55,976 nt of DNA from Akkermansia muciniphila (GCA_945883495.1 CAMCXS010000035.1:1-55976), one strand, 5' to 3'. Numbered from the stretch's first letter, positions 11,986 to 21,368 are shown. The notes: generated from the letters alone by a model not told the origin. Numbers and translations are program-made.

Positions 11986-12636
11986 AGCGGCGGCCGGCTC
12001 CGGTTCGGAGTCAGGTTCGGTCTCGTCAGTGGTCGATTCCTCTTTCTCTTCGGAAACAGCGGCTGCGCCGAAGCGAAGCCGCGGATCTTCGTGCAAGCGA
12101 ACGGTCAGCGGAGGCCAACCGCCCGGTTTCTGCGTCTGAAACATCCACAAATAGGTGGCCACCAATTCCGGAGAACGGGTTTCCAAAAGCTTGTCGATCG
12201 CCGGTCCGACCTTCTGGGCATCCAGCTCGTCGGGCAATTCCTCCACGCTGCCGTCACCGTCATGCGGAACGCCGACGGCATCGAGGAAATCGACCAGAAG
12301 ATCCTTGTGACACTTCAGCAGCCAGATCTGCAAGATGTGCTCCGCCGCGCCATCGCTTGACTTCAGTTTCACGGTTTTCACCAGCCAATCGATCTGGGCA
12401 TCGACTGATTTGCGCTGGATGAACACAGGCCGGAGCCGCCTCTCATTGGCCAGAGAAATGAGCGCTCCCTTGTAGATCTCACGACTGTTCTCGCGAAGGC
12501 TGCGGAAGACGTCCGCCGCGAGCTGCGGAGACATGGCTTGGAACAATTGAAAAGCTTTCACAAAAACGTAGTCCGGGGCTGAGGGATCGGCCGCCAGCAA
12601 ACAGCCCGTGTTCTCGCAAGGCAACCGCTTTTTCAT
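11959..12636 (-). CDS. conserved-type hypothetical protein with acidic tail
   Basis: 225 residues, cytosolic, not recognised. A helical N-terminal half (VFVKAFQLFQAMSPQLAADV; IYKGALISLANERRLRPVFI) looks like a repeat-type helical bundle. The middle has an Asp/Glu-rich loop (HDGDGSVEELPDELDAQ), and the last ~30 residues are an acidic low-complexity tail (EEKEESTTDETEPDSEPEPA). ATG 12636 (MKKRLPCENTG) is chosen; the longer frame would run through the divergent oxidoreductase gene, whose ATG is only 48 bases away. The N-terminal Cys residues could bind metal but only two are present. Confidence 0.7.
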   Translation of the reverse strand: MKKRLPCENTGCLLAADPSAPDYVFVKAFQLFQAMSPQLAADVFRSLRENSREIYKGALISLANERRLRPVFIQRKSVDAQIDWLVKTVKLKSSDGAAEHILQIWLLKCHKDLLVDFLDAVGVPHDGDGSVEELPDELDAQKVGPAIDKLLETRSPELVATYLWMFQTQKPGGWPPLTVRLHEDPRLRFGAAAVSEEKEESTTDETEPDSEPEPAAASTGEPEEA

Positions 12637-12684
12637 GGCCGCTTGTGATTGGCCAAGATCGCCGCTACGGTCCGTCCACACCCG

Positions 12685-13893
12685 ATGCCGGAACTTGCCT
12701 CCAGCCAAACAGTCGAAGCGGACATCGCCATCCTCGGCGGTGGCATCGCCGCCCTCTGGACAGCCAACATCCTCCGCAAGGCCGGTCACGGAGTCGTCCT
12801 GCTCACGAATTCCGATTGGGGAACGGGACAAACCCTGGCGGCACAGGGAGTCATTCACGGCGGCTTGAAATACGCCCTGGCCGGCAAGCTCACGGATTCC
12901 TCAGAAGCGCTCGCGGACATGCCCGGACGCTGGAGCCTCAGCTTGGCGGGCGAAGGCGAAGTCGATCTGCGCGGCGTCACCGTGCTCAGCCCCTCGCAAA
13001 TCCTCTGGAGCCTCCCATCCATCGCCAGCAAAGCCGTCGCTTTTTTCGGCAGCCAAACCCTGCGCAACCGGGCCAACCCGATTCCTCGCAAGGACCACCC
13101 GGCTCCGTTCAACACCCCGGATTACCGCGGCCAACTCTTCGAATTGGGGGAAATGGTCGTGGACCCCGTCAGCCTCGTCGCCACCCTGGCCACACCGCTG
13201 AACCCGTTCGCTCGCAAATGGACCGGCTCCGCGGATTGGACCATCGGGACCGACGGTCAGGTCACCGACGCCATCTTTCCGGATCAATCCGGCCGCCACG
13301 TCACCTTGCGGGCACGCCATTGGATCCTTGCAGCGGGCGCCGGCAATGCCGCCCTCCTTCGTTCCATGGGTCGCGAAACCCCGGCTATGCAACTCCGGCC
13401 GCTTCACCAAGTGGTCATCCGCAGCGCCAAACTTCCCCCGCTCTACTCGGTTTGCATCGGGACCGGCGCCAAACCGCCCCTCGTCACCACCACGCACACC
13501 GCCTCGGACGGCACTCCCCTCTGGTACGTCGGCGGCGACCTCGCGGAAACTGGCGTGGAACGCTCCGAATCCGCCCAAATCGATTTCGCCCGCGCTCGCT
13601 TCCGCGAACTCCTCCCCTGGCTCGATCTCAGCGGGGCGGAGTGGGCCACGATCCGGGTCGATCGCGCCGAGCCCCACACCGGCACGGGGGACCGTCCGCC
13701 GGGAGCCTTCGTCCACCGGCAGGGCAACGTCTTGACCGTCTGGCCCACCAAACTCGCCCTCGCCCCGAACCTCGCCAGCCAAGTGCAAGCGCTCATCGGC
13801 ACAACCGCCGGCCCGGCCTCCGGCACCGTTGCCGGACTCGACACGATCGATCTTCCCATTCCCAGCGTCGCGAAGGCGCCTTGGGACCTTTGA
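12685..13893 (+). CDS. FAD-dependent amino-acid/glycine oxidase-like oxidoreductase (DAO family)
   Basis: 402 residues. The N-terminal Rossmann dinucleotide motif DIAILGGGIAALWTANILRKAG is followed by the segment ending TLAAQGVIHGG, typical of the DAO/DadA fold where FAD is held. A second nucleotide contact, HWILAAGAGNAALL, lies near residue 215. No signal peptide is seen, so it is cytosolic or membrane-associated. The substrate is unknown; relatives oxidise amine or hydroxy-acid C-N or C-O bonds. It is followed after 8 bases by the aldo/keto reductase gene, suggesting one transcript with 13902 and 14714. Confidence 0.82.
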   Translation: MPELASSQTVEADIAILGGGIAALWTANILRKAGHGVVLLTNSDWGTGQTLAAQGVIHGGLKYALAGKLTDSSEALADMPGRWSLSLAGEGEVDLRGVTVLSPSQILWSLPSIASKAVAFFGSQTLRNRANPIPRKDHPAPFNTPDYRGQLFELGEMVVDPVSLVATLATPLNPFARKWTGSADWTIGTDGQVTDAIFPDQSGRHVTLRARHWILAAGAGNAALLRSMGRETPAMQLRPLHQVVIRSAKLPPLYSVCIGTGAKPPLVTTTHTASDGTPLWYVGGDLAETGVERSESAQIDFARARFRELLPWLDLSGAEWATIRVDRAEPHTGTGDRPPGAFVHRQGNVLTVWPTKLALAPNLASQVQALIGTTAGPASGTVAGLDTIDLPIPSVAKAPWDL

Positions 13894-13901
13894 CCTGCAC
13901 C

Positions 13902-14717
13902 ATGACCCTTCGTGAAATTCCCGGCACGGATGTCCGCGTCTCCCGTCTCGGACTCGGCACCGTGAAGTTTGGCCGCAACCAGGGTGTAAAGTATCCCCGT
14001 CCCTTCGATCTCCCGACGGATGCCGAGATCCATCACCTCCTCGACGTGGCCCGCGAAGGCGGTATCCGCTTCCTCGACACCGCTCCGGCTTACGGAACCA
14101 GCGAAGAACGCATCGGCGGCATCCTCGCGGAGCGGAGCGACGAGTGGGTCGTCAGCACCAAGGCCGGCGAGGAATTTCACGGCGGGGACTCCCACTTCGA
14201 CTTCTCCCCGGAAGGCATTCGCGCCAGTGTCGAACGCAGCCTGCGCCGTTTGCGACGGGAACGTCTCGACATCGTCCTCCTCCACTCGGACGGGAATGAC
14301 CTCGATGTCCTCCACCATTCCGGCGCGGTCGAAACCCTGCAATCGCTGAAGTCAGCTGGCAAAATCGGCGCCGTCGGCATCTCCACGAAGACCGTGGAGG
14401 GCGGCCAAGCCGCGTTCGCGCTCGGCCTCGATATCGTCATGGCCACTTACAATCCCTGGCACCGGGCCGAAGAACCGGTCCTCGATGCCGCCGTCGCCGC
14501 CGGACGGAGTGTCTTCATCAAGAAAGCGCTCGGCAGCGGCTGGATGGGCGCGGAAGGCGGACTCTCGCCTGAGGAACAGGTCCGCCATGCCTTTGAATTC
14601 ATCTTCGCCCACCCCGGCACAACGGCCGTCGTCGTCGGCACGGCCAACCCCGCGAATCTCCGGCTCAATTGCGAATTGGCCACGGCCGCCGAGGCCAAGA
14701 ACGGGCCGGTCCCATGA
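13902..14717 (+). CDS. aldo/keto reductase
   Basis: 271 residues. The family start (TDVRVSRLGLGTVKFG) and the catalytic segment are visible: Asp and Tyr in IRFLDTAPAYGTSEERIG, then Lys in VVSTKAG. The usual tetrad His lies in the LHSDG strand. The C-terminal NADPH-binding stretch AVVVGTANPANL is also recognisable. It is an NADPH-dependent carbonyl reductase of unknown substrate, cytosolic. ATG 13902 follows the FAD-oxidase stop closely, and its own stop overlaps the next start (ATGA at 14714), so the three genes probably form an operon. Confidence 0.88.
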   Translation: MTLREIPGTDVRVSRLGLGTVKFGRNQGVKYPRPFDLPTDAEIHHLLDVAREGGIRFLDTAPAYGTSEERIGGILAERSDEWVVSTKAGEEFHGGDSHFDFSPEGIRASVERSLRRLRRERLDIVLLHSDGNDLDVLHHSGAVETLQSLKSAGKIGAVGISTKTVEGGQAAFALGLDIVMATYNPWHRAEEPVLDAAVAAGRSVFIKKALGSGWMGAEGGLSPEEQVRHAFEFIFAHPGTTAVVVGTANPANLRLNCELATAAEAKNGPVP

Positions 14718-15397
14718 GTCCGCTTCGCCCAGACTTCTTCCGCCGTGACCCGGTGACGTGCGCCCGGGAGTTGATCGGCATGGAATTTGTCTGGAACGGC
14801 TGCGGCGGCATCGTGGTGGAGGCCGAGGCGTACGCGGACCGGGACGACCCCGCTTGCCACACCTTCTTCCGCCCCAGCGCCCGGCGCTTCGTCAGCGAGT
14901 CGTCCCCCGGAACGGCCTACGTCTACCTGAACTACGGCATGCACTGGCTCACCAATGTGCTGGTGAAAGGCGGCCCGGTGAATGGATTCGTCCTCATCCG
15001 CGCCCTGCAGCCCACTCGCGGCATCGCGGAAATGCGGGAGCGGCGTGGCAAGGATCGCCTCATCGATCTGTGCTCCGGTCCCGGCAAACTCAGCGCCGCC
15101 CTGGGCATCGCCGGCACGCATCACGGCGCCAGCTTGGTCGATTCCGCAGAGTGCGGATTTTTCCCCGCCGCCAATCCGCCGACGGTCGTGTCCGGCGTCC
15201 GCATCGGCATCTCCAGTGGAGTCGACCTCCCCTGGCGTTTCCTTGCGGCCGGATCCGAGTTCGTCAGCGTCAAGCCGCGCGGCGAAGAGCGCCAACCCCG
15301 GGATCGATCAACCCGCGAAGCCCCTCCTCAAGTGAAATCGAAGCGGAAAAGCCCAATTGCTCCAGAGCGCGCGATGGATCTACCGTCGAGTGAGTGA
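14714..15397 (+). CDS. 3-methyladenine DNA glycosylase (AAG/MPG family)
   Basis: 227 residues. It removes alkylated purines such as 3-methyladenine from DNA to start base excision repair. Family motifs seen are VVEAEAYADRDDPACH (the second Glu is the expected catalytic acid/base), AYVYLNYGMHWLTNV and LCSGPGKLSAALGI. The DNA-contact segment GVDLPWRF marks the normal end of the fold near residue 180. After that about 39 residues of basic low complexity ([14 protein letters not shown]) follow. They correspond to reading through the antisense of the convergent epimerase gene, a 128-base overlap, and probably result from loss of an earlier stop. The start overlaps the aldo/keto reductase stop. Confidence 0.9.
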   Translation: MSPLRPDFFRRDPVTCARELIGMEFVWNGCGGIVVEAEAYADRDDPACHTFFRPSARRFVSESSPGTAYVYLNYGMHWLTNVLVKGGPVNGFVLIRALQPTRGIAEMRERRGKDRLIDLCSGPGKLSAALGIAGTHHGASLVDSAECGFFPAANPPTVVSGVRIGISSGVDLPWRFLAAGSEFVSVKPRGEERQPRDRSTREAPPQVKSKRKSPIAPERAMDLPSSE

Positions 15398-16214
15398 TGT
15401 CCGCCGGGCGAGCGGGCGCAAAGACCGGCTTGGGGCCCTTGGGGAAGTGGCTTCGCACCAATTTGGATACTTCCAAAACCGTGTGCGTGGTCCCGCTGCA
15501 CAGGTCCAATGCGCCGCTCGGCACTTCGGGACGGGTCGCCGCCAACATCAAGCCACGCGCCGCATCCTGAACGGCCAAAAAGTCGCGAGTCTGCGTGCCG
15601 TCGCCAAAGATGGTGATCGGCAGACGACGCTTGCAGCGATCGGCAAAGATCGTCACCACCCCCGCCTGGGGAGCCTCGGGATCTTGGCGACTGCCGTACA
15701 CATTGGACATCCTGGCCGAGACGCAGATCATCCCGTTGTTGCCGGCGAATTCTTCCAAAATCCGCTCACTCTCAAGCTTTGCCCGGCCCAACTCGCCCTT
15801 CGGTTCCGGCTCGCCAGAAACCGCGGCGGACGATCCAAACACAATCCGGCGGACGCCACGGCCCGCTGCCACCTCCGCAACCAATCGCGTTGCGTCCACG
15901 TTGAGCCGCCGGTTGCGATGCGGCCACTTCTCCGCCTCTGCGATGCCCGTCAGCCCCGCCAAGTGGATCACCGCATCCGGCTGGAAACTGGTGATCACAT
16001 CGGCGAGTACTCCCGAGCAGAGAAGATCATCGTCCACCAGGCGAAACCCACGATGACGCGCGGCCTTCACGTTGACGCGGTGGCCACGCGAAAGGTCGTC
16101 GATCCCCACCACGTCATGTCCGATATCGAGCAGAAGATCAACCGTGTGGCTCCCGATGAAGCCAGCAGCGCCGGTGACAAGAATGCGCAGGGAGGAATCA
16201 CGATCAAAAGACAT
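15270..16214 (-). CDS. NAD-dependent epimerase/dehydratase (nucleotide-sugar, extended SDR)
   Basis: 314 residues. The Rossmann motif [20 protein letters not shown] is at residues 11-30, followed by [34 protein letters not shown], and the C-terminal [11 protein letters not shown], which typifies UDP-glucose 4-epimerase-like enzymes. The YxxxK catalytic Tyr is not obvious: the segment after SSAAVSG reads [11 protein letters not shown], so the usual Tyr appears replaced by Leu. This is a possible key-residue change that should be examined. Cytosolic. It overlaps the glycosylase 3' end by 128 bases. ATG 16214 is chosen over the upstream frame because the family starts close to the Rossmann strand. 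Confidence 0.85.
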   Translation of the reverse strand: MSFDRDSSLRILVTGAAGFIGSHTVDLLLDIGHDVVGIDDLSRGHRVNVKAARHRGFRLVDDDLLCSGVLADVITSFQPDAVIHLAGLTGIAEAEKWPHRNRRLNVDATRLVAEVAAGRGVRRIVFGSSAAVSGEPEPKGELGRAKLESERILEEFAGNNGMICVSARMSNVYGSRQDPEAPQAGVVTIFADRCKRRLPITIFGDGTQTRDFLAVQDAARGLMLAATRPEVPSGALDLCSGTTHTVLEVSKLVRSHFPKGPKPVFAPARPADITHSTVDPSRALEQLGFSASISLEEGLRGLIDPGVGALRRAA

Positions 16215-16296
16215 ACGCGGAGAGAGCAAAATTTCTCCGGAGATTATCGCTCTTTTTGATAATTTCAATAATTTTTAAATAATTGGAAAGCATGGA

Positions 16297-16737
16297 ACGA
16301 CCCGTCATAAGCCGGATTCTGTTCCCCACCAGAGTGGGGTGACGACCATTTATCTATCGGCCGATCACTCGACCGATCCCCGCCGGAGCGAGGTGCGACT
16401 AATACCCGGGGACAGATCGCCGAAGCGAAACCGGACAGGCGGCCCGTTTCCCCTGCTCTGTCTTGCACCGCATGGGGTTTGCCTTGCCTCCGCCGTTACC
16501 GGACGGAGCGGTGAGCTCTTACCTCGCCATTTCACCCTTACCGGGCCGAAGCCAGGCGGTTTGTTTTCTGTGGCACTTTCCGTCCGCCCCGCATTACACG
16601 GAACGTCCCCGGCTTTTCACCGGGCATGCTGCCTTGTGGTGTCCGGACTTTCCTCTCGCCAAACCGAAGTTCGACGAGCGGCCGTCTCGGGGTCATTCCA
16701 AGGAGGGAACCTACGCTGAGGCTAGGGCGCGGTCAAG
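16297..16737 (-). ncRNA. rnpB: RNase P RNA
   Basis: About 440 nt, bacterial type A RNase P ribozyme component that trims tRNA 5' leaders. On the minus strand the hallmark GAGAGGAAAGTCCGGAC lies near the 5' end (about 16651-16667 on plus as GTCCGGACTTTCCTCTC). ACAGAATCCGGCTTATG closes the 3' end (plus CATAAGCCGGATTCTGT at about 16306-16322). The conserved GTGCCACAGAAA box lies between them. Ends are estimated from possible P1 pairing (GACC with GGTC) and may be off by several bases. Frames within it are spurious. Confidence 0.95.
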
Positions 16738-16803
16738 CCATGGCAGGCGCAAAGGCCGATCAGGCCATTCTCACGCTCCCGGCCTCTCGCTCGCTCACGC
16801 TCT

Positions 16804-17466
16804 TCACAAAAGCCGTCCATCCCGCATCTCCAACCGGCGCGACGCAGCTTCAGCGACTTCCTCTTCATGCGTCACGACGACCAACGTGGCGAGTCCTCGA
16901 TGATGAATGTCACGTAGCACCTCAATCACCCGGTCGCGGTTCGCGGAATCGAGATTCCCGGTCGGCTCATCGGCAATCACGAGCCGCGGTTCGTGGATCA
17001 GGGCGCGGGCAAAGGCGACCCGCTGCATCTCTCCGCCGCTCAGCTGATGCGGAAAATGTTCCTGCCGCTCGCTCAGGCCGACCAACGCCAGCAATTCTCC
17101 GGCCCGCTCACGCCCCGCCCGCAAGTCATCGCCGCGCAAGGCCAAGGGTAGCACCACGTTTTCCCGCACCGTCATTGTGGGCATCAGGTTGAAGAACTGG
17201 AAGACGATCCCGATCTGCCGGCGCCGGAACTCCGTCTTCTCCGCCTCGCTCGCCCGGTGCAAGGCCAGTCCGGCCACTTCAATCTCCCCGGAATCCGGCG
17301 CATCCAAACTGCCGATCAAATTAAGAAGCGTGCTCTTCCCGCTTCCGCTCGGCCCCGTAATGGCAACAAATTCTCCATCGCCAATGTCCAAATCAACCTC
17401 CCGCACGGCAGGAACGTAAAGGTCCCCAGATGCGTAGCTGCGAGAAAGCTGGCGGCAATGAACCAT
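16804..17466 (-). CDS. ABC transporter ATP-binding protein, LolD/MacB type
   Basis: 220 residues, one nucleotide-binding domain. Walker A is GPSGSGKST (about residues 37-45), the Q-loop is in [15 protein letters not shown], the signature is LSGGEMQR, Walker B is [12 protein letters not shown], and the switch His is in VVVTHEEE. The sequence style ([20 protein letters not shown]) is that of LolD/MacB/FtsE exporters or lipoprotein-release ATPases. No partner permease is adjacent, so it must pair with a distant gene. ATG 17466 starts just before the first strand. It lies 67 bases upstream of rnpB in the same direction. Confidence 0.9.
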   Translation of the reverse strand: MVHCRQLSRSYASGDLYVPAVREVDLDIGDGEFVAITGPSGSGKSTLLNLIGSLDAPDSGEIEVAGLALHRASEAEKTEFRRRQIGIVFQFFNLMPTMTVRENVVLPLALRGDDLRAGRERAGELLALVGLSERQEHFPHQLSGGEMQRVAFARALIHEPRLVIADEPTGNLDSANRDRVIEVLRDIHHRGLATLVVVTHEEEVAEAASRRLEMRDGRLL

Positions 17467-17539
17467 GACGTGACCGGTTACGCCCCAACTTTGCCTCCGG
17501 GACCCACAAGAACTCAAATCTCAATTTTTTGGCCAACCC

Positions 17540-18166
17540 ATGGACGGCTCCACCGCTCCCCTTCCCCTTTCCCTTTCCCGGCGCGACGCCCTCCGCCGCA
17601 TCTTGACCGCATCCGCCCTGGCGGCCTCGCTCGATATCACCGCCTTTGCCGCCGAAGACATCGCCCGGATCGGCGAGGACCCAAACCTCCTCGTCAAAGA
17701 CATCCCCTGGCCGCGCCTCCTCACCCCGGAAGAAAAGCGGATCGTGACCGCCTTGGGCGATGTCATCATTCCCGCCGACGAATACGGCCCGGCCGCCAGC
17801 GCCGTGGGCGTCCCCGATTTCATTGATGAATGGGTCAGCGCCCCGTATCCCGAGCAGCAAAAGGATTTGTCCGCGATCCGCCCCGGTCTCGCCTGGATCG
17901 ATAGCGAAGCCAAACAACGCTTCGGCAAAGGCTACGCCGATTGCGACCTGGCCCAACAGACCGCGCTCGTGACCGATATCGTCACCGACGGCTCTCCGGC
18001 TCGCAAAGCGGGCTACAGCTTTTTCAAACTCCTCCGCGATCGCGTCGCCGGCGGGTACTTCTCCACGCCGGAAGGCTGGAAAGCGATCGGTTACACCGGC
18101 AACGTCCCCTCCATGGAATTCACCGGCCCCTCCCCAGAAGTCCTCCAACACGTCGGCCTCGCCTAA
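17540..18166 (+). CDS. gluconate 2-dehydrogenase subunit 3-like protein with Tat signal
   Basis: 208 residues. A twin-arginine type leader (LSRRDALRRILTASALAAS) predicts folded export to the periplasm. The mature part has the family pattern LTPEEKRIVTALGDVIIPAD then AVGVPDFIDEWVS, matching subunit 3 of membrane gluconate/fructose dehydrogenases. In those complexes the small subunit accompanies the FAD-containing catalytic GMC subunit during export. The next gene, 12 bases downstream, is just such a GMC oxidoreductase without its own signal, so co-export is likely. No cytochrome c subunit is present here. Confidence 0.9.
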   Translation: MDGSTAPLPLSLSRRDALRRILTASALAASLDITAFAAEDIARIGEDPNLLVKDIPWPRLLTPEEKRIVTALGDVIIPADEYGPAASAVGVPDFIDEWVSAPYPEQQKDLSAIRPGLAWIDSEAKQRFGKGYADCDLAQQTALVTDIVTDGSPARKAGYSFFKLLRDRVAGGYFSTPEGWKAIGYTGNVPSMEFTGPSPEVLQHVGLA

Positions 18167-18178
18167 CTCTCTCTCCTC

Positions 18179-19951
18179 ATGGCTTTTCTGCAAACTTCGA
18201 AAACCCGGGCCGCGCGTTACGATGTGGTCGTCGTCGGCAGCGGCGCCGCCGGTGGCATGGCCGCCCTCACCTTGGCCAAGGCCGGGGCCAAAGTCCTCAT
18301 GCTGGAGGCCGGCCGCAAATACGATCCGGTCACGGAAACCCCGATGTTCCAGACCAACGCCGATGCCCCGTTGCGCGGCGCGAACACCCCGGACAAACCC
18401 TACGGATTCTACGATGCCACCATCGGCGGCTGGACGGTCAAGGGCGAGCCCTACACGGTGAAAAACAAGACCAGCGGAACCTGGCAAGACGGGACGTTCG
18501 CCAAGCGCGACGCCACCGACCAAAACTTCATGTGGTGGCGCGCCCGGATGCTCGGCGGCCGCACCAATCACTGGGGCCGCGTCTCCCTCCGCATGGGACC
18601 GGACGACTTCAAACCGCGCAGCACCGACGGCCTCGGGTTCGACTGGCCGATCTCCTACGAAGAAATCGCGCCGTACTACGATCGCACCGACCAAATCGTG
18701 GGGATTTTTGGTTCCAAGGAAGGGATTCGCAACGATCCCGACAGCGACTTCTTCCTCCCGCCGCCCAAACCACGGGCCTACGAGCTCCTCTTCCAGCGCG
18801 GCGCGAAAAAGCTCGGCATTCCGGTGATTCCCTCCCGCATCGCGGTTCTCACCAAACCGATGCCCGGTCGCGCTCCGTGCTTTTACGCCACCCCCTGTTC
18901 GCGCGGCTGTGCCATCGGCGCCGCGTTCCAGAGCACCACGTCGCTGATTCCCTATGCGTTGGAGACCGGCAATCTCGACGTCATCACGAACGCGATGGTC
19001 CGCGAAGTGACCCTCGATGCCCGGGGCCGGGCCAACGGCGTTCACTTCATCGATAAGCTTACCGGCCAGGAAGAACATGTCCCCGCCCGGGCCGTCGTCC
19101 TCGGCGCCAGCGCGTGTGAAACGGGACGGATCCTCCTCAACAGCCGTTCCAATCGCTTCCCCCAAGGGCTCGGCAACAGCAGCGGACACCTCGGACGTTG
19201 GCTCACGGATTCCACGGCCGGGGACCTCAGCGGCCAAATCCCCGCGTTGGAGAACATGCCGTTGCACAACGAGGACGGCGTTTCCTTCCAACACCTTTAC
19301 GCCCCCTGGTCCGAAGCCCAGGCCAAGAGCGCCAAAGCGATGGGCTCCCCCCGCGGCTACTACACCAGCTTCGGCGGCGGCCGCAAGATGCCGGGGATGA
19401 GCGTCTCTCTGGGACCAAACGGCGGAAACCTCTTCGGCACCAAGCTCAAGGAAGAGGCCCGGCGCTACTACGGCTCCTTCGTGAACGTTTCCGGACGCGG
19501 CGAGATGGTGCCGAACGAGCATTGCTATGCGGAACTCGATCCCGAGAAGAAGGATCGCTTCGGCATCCCGGTGCTGCGGTTCCATTGGAAGTGGAACGAC
19601 TACGAAGTCCGGCAGGTGGAGCACATGCACCAGACCTTCGCGGAAATGATCGAGGCCGCCGGCGGCAAAGTCACCAAAGCCCCCGTGAAGGACGCCAGCG
19701 GAATCATGACCGCAGGAGGCAGCGTGAACCACGAAATGGGCGTCACCCGGATGAGCGCCAAACCCGAGGACGGCGTCACCAATCCCTACAGCCAACTCTG
19801 GGATTGCCCCAACGTCGTCGTCGCCGATGCGGGTGTCTTCGTCAGCAGCCCGTACAAGAACCCGACGTTGACGATCATGGCCTTGGCGATACGAGCCTGT
19901 GAGAAGCTGCAAGCGGGGATGAACGACGGCAGCATTCCGGCACCGGCGTGA
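18179..19951 (+). CDS. GMC-family FAD oxidoreductase (sugar/alcohol dehydrogenase)
   Basis: 590 residues. The FAD Rossmann motif VVVVGSGAAGGMAALTLAKAG starts at residue ~15 and ends with the acidic strand LMLEAGRKYDP. Substrate-domain and C-terminal GMC motifs follow: GGRTNHWGR, CETGRILLNSRSNRFPQG, and NHEMGVTRMSA with the catalytic His, then VADAGVFVSSPYKNPTLTIM. It probably oxidises a sugar or polyol in the periplasm together with the subunit-3 gene just upstream, which supplies the Tat signal. The electron acceptor is not encoded here. A long frame exists on the opposite strand but lacks any recognisable domain. Confidence 0.93.
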   Translation: MAFLQTSKTRAARYDVVVVGSGAAGGMAALTLAKAGAKVLMLEAGRKYDPVTETPMFQTNADAPLRGANTPDKPYGFYDATIGGWTVKGEPYTVKNKTSGTWQDGTFAKRDATDQNFMWWRARMLGGRTNHWGRVSLRMGPDDFKPRSTDGLGFDWPISYEEIAPYYDRTDQIVGIFGSKEGIRNDPDSDFFLPPPKPRAYELLFQRGAKKLGIPVIPSRIAVLTKPMPGRAPCFYATPCSRGCAIGAAFQSTTSLIPYALETGNLDVITNAMVREVTLDARGRANGVHFIDKLTGQEEHVPARAVVLGASACETGRILLNSRSNRFPQGLGNSSGHLGRWLTDSTAGDLSGQIPALENMPLHNEDGVSFQHLYAPWSEAQAKSAKAMGSPRGYYTSFGGGRKMPGMSVSLGPNGGNLFGTKLKEEARRYYGSFVNVSGRGEMVPNEHCYAELDPEKKDRFGIPVLRFHWKWNDYEVRQVEHMHQTFAEMIEAAGGKVTKAPVKDASGIMTAGGSVNHEMGVTRMSAKPEDGVTNPYSQLWDCPNVVVADAGVFVSSPYKNPTLTIMALAIRACEKLQAGMNDGSIPAPA

Positions 19952-20064
19952 AGGATAAGAAACCACAGGGCAATTCCCTAAAGAATCCAGCAGCAGACGC
20001 GCCGTCTCACAATTCGACTTCACTCTTCGAGGACGACGATTTGCCCTTCTGAGAACTCAGCCCC

Positions 20065-20712
20065 TCACGCGTTTCTTGCTCGACGCTGAAACTCCCGAAT
20101 GGCCTGGCTCGCGCTTTCGATTTTGGCGCACTCGGCGACGTCGGCCAGGGGAATTCCAGGGAGCACCGCACTCTCCGTTGCGGTGGTACAATCATTGCCC
20201 TCAGGGCTGAGCTGGTGAACCTCCAGAGCGTCGTTCCGCCAAATCCAAAGTTCTGGTATTGCGAAACGCCGGTAAAAAGCCCGCTTGCTCAAGCCACCAC
20301 TGGTCAACGCCACCTCGATGACGAGATCAGGACGCTCCTTTGCGCCACCAAAGACATAAGATTCATCGGGAGCTCCGGCCGCTTCGCACTCCCGCTTCAA
20401 CGTGGTCTCGCCGTTGATGAAGAACTCGATGTCGCGCTCCAGACACCATGTCTCCACCAGACAGCCCAGATGAGTCTTGCGACGTTCGTGCTCGAGCGAC
20501 GTAGGGAACATAAGTTCAAGATAGCCCTGAAGGAATCGCACTCGGACGCCGCGCCGGTCCCCGAGCGCCGCATCGATGGCCAAGTATTGCTCCCAGGTGC
20601 AATCTGGCAAAACCAGAGGTGGCTGGGCTCCGAAGGCATCCGGATCGATCGCCTCCGCAGGATCAAAGTGTCCCGAAACCGGGAACGAAGCCGCCAACAC
20701 CATGGTTTTCAT
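20065..20712 (-). CDS. Uma2-type (DUF820) endonuclease-fold protein
   Basis: 215 residues. The DUF820/Uma2 pattern is clear: TWEQYLAIDAALGDRRGVRVRFLQG near the N-terminus, LMFPTSLEHERRKTHLG, ESYVFGGAKERPDLVIEVAL with the PD..IEV restriction-fold core, then KRAFYRRFAIPELWIWR. Family members have a PD-(D/E)xK fold, are abundant in cyanobacteria and Verrucomicrobiota, and lack a clear biological role. Two nearby Met codons (20712 and 20703) are possible starts; 20712 is used. It is isolated, divergent from the membrane protein at 20793. Confidence 0.85.
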   Translation of the reverse strand: MKTMVLAASFPVSGHFDPAEAIDPDAFGAQPPLVLPDCTWEQYLAIDAALGDRRGVRVRFLQGYLELMFPTSLEHERRKTHLGCLVETWCLERDIEFFINGETTLKRECEAAGAPDESYVFGGAKERPDLVIEVALTSGGLSKRAFYRRFAIPELWIWRNDALEVHQLSPEGNDCTTATESAVLPGIPLADVAECAKIESASQAIREFQRRARNA

Positions 20713-20792
20713 CCTACACCCAGCGGCGCGGTTGTCCAAAAAGGGGCGGGAAGCAAGCTTGACGGTTTCCACAGTTGAACTTCCCTTCCCCC

Positions 20793-21368
20793 ATGCCAAG
20801 CAAGCAGCGTCTCCTGCTTCTCATCGGCTTGAACGCTCTGCTGATCGGACTGTTCCTCGAATTCGTGACCCTTCCAGCAGACGGTTACCGGCCCGTTCTC
20901 CTCGGGGCGTTGGTCTTTACCACCATCGCGGATACCTGCTTTCTCATCGCGTGGCGCCGTGGTCATTGGCTGACCAGGGCGGTGTTGGGGGTGCTGCTGA
21001 TCCCGTCTGTCTTCATTGTCGCCGACTTTGCTCACCGGGCGCCTTCAGTCTTTGCGTCGAGTTTGGACACAAGAGAATACAATGTCTGGCCGACCTTTCA
21101 CAAGACGATGCTTGAACGTTACCTTGCCCGGCATCCGGAGTTGCGGCCTTGGAAAGAGAATGGCGGCGAGAGTTCGCTGGTTGGCTGGACGGTGATGCCA
21201 TCGACCTATCTGAAAGATGAGGGCATGTCCTTCGAAGACGGCGCGTCTGTGATGCTCCTGCAAGCCGATAACCTACTAATTCTCCGAAACTCGTTCGAGA
21301 ACCATCGCAGGCTGCAAACCCTGTTGGACACAGTCAAGAAGGACCAGGAACGGTCCAGTACAGAGTAG
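20793..21368 (+). CDS. membrane hypothetical protein
   Basis: 191 residues. Three hydrophobic segments lie at about residues 5-25 (LLLLIGLNALLIGLFLEF), 32-50 (VLLGALVFTTIADTCFLIA) and 60-80 (AVLGVLLIPSVFIVADF). A soluble C-terminal domain of ~110 residues follows (HPELRPWKENGGESSLVGW; DGASVMLLQADNLLILRNS). It resembles a membrane-anchored soluble domain, but I do not recognise the family. ATG 20793 matches the first membrane segment. Only 80 bases separate it from the Uma2-type start. Confidence 0.7.
   Translation: MPSKQRLLLLIGLNALLIGLFLEFVTLPADGYRPVLLGALVFTTIADTCFLIAWRRGHWLTRAVLGVLLIPSVFIVADFAHRAPSVFASSLDTREYNVWPTFHKTMLERYLARHPELRPWKENGGESSLVGWTVMPSTYLKDEGMSFEDGASVMLLQADNLLILRNSFENHRRLQTLLDTVKKDQERSSTE

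Noticed and set aside
12645-13901. Long in-frame extension before the aldo/keto reductase
   Set aside because: The first 419 codons are an Arg/Pro/Ser-rich shadow of the FAD oxidoreductase in another frame; the reductase starts at 13902.
16463-17192. Open frames across the rnpB gene
   Set aside because: They cover a conserved structural RNA and have no protein-like features.
17393-20023. 876-codon open frame on the minus strand across the gluconate-dehydrogenase-3 and GMC genes
   Set aside because: It is the antisense of two clear genes, lacks any domain-like pattern and arises from high GC and codon bias.
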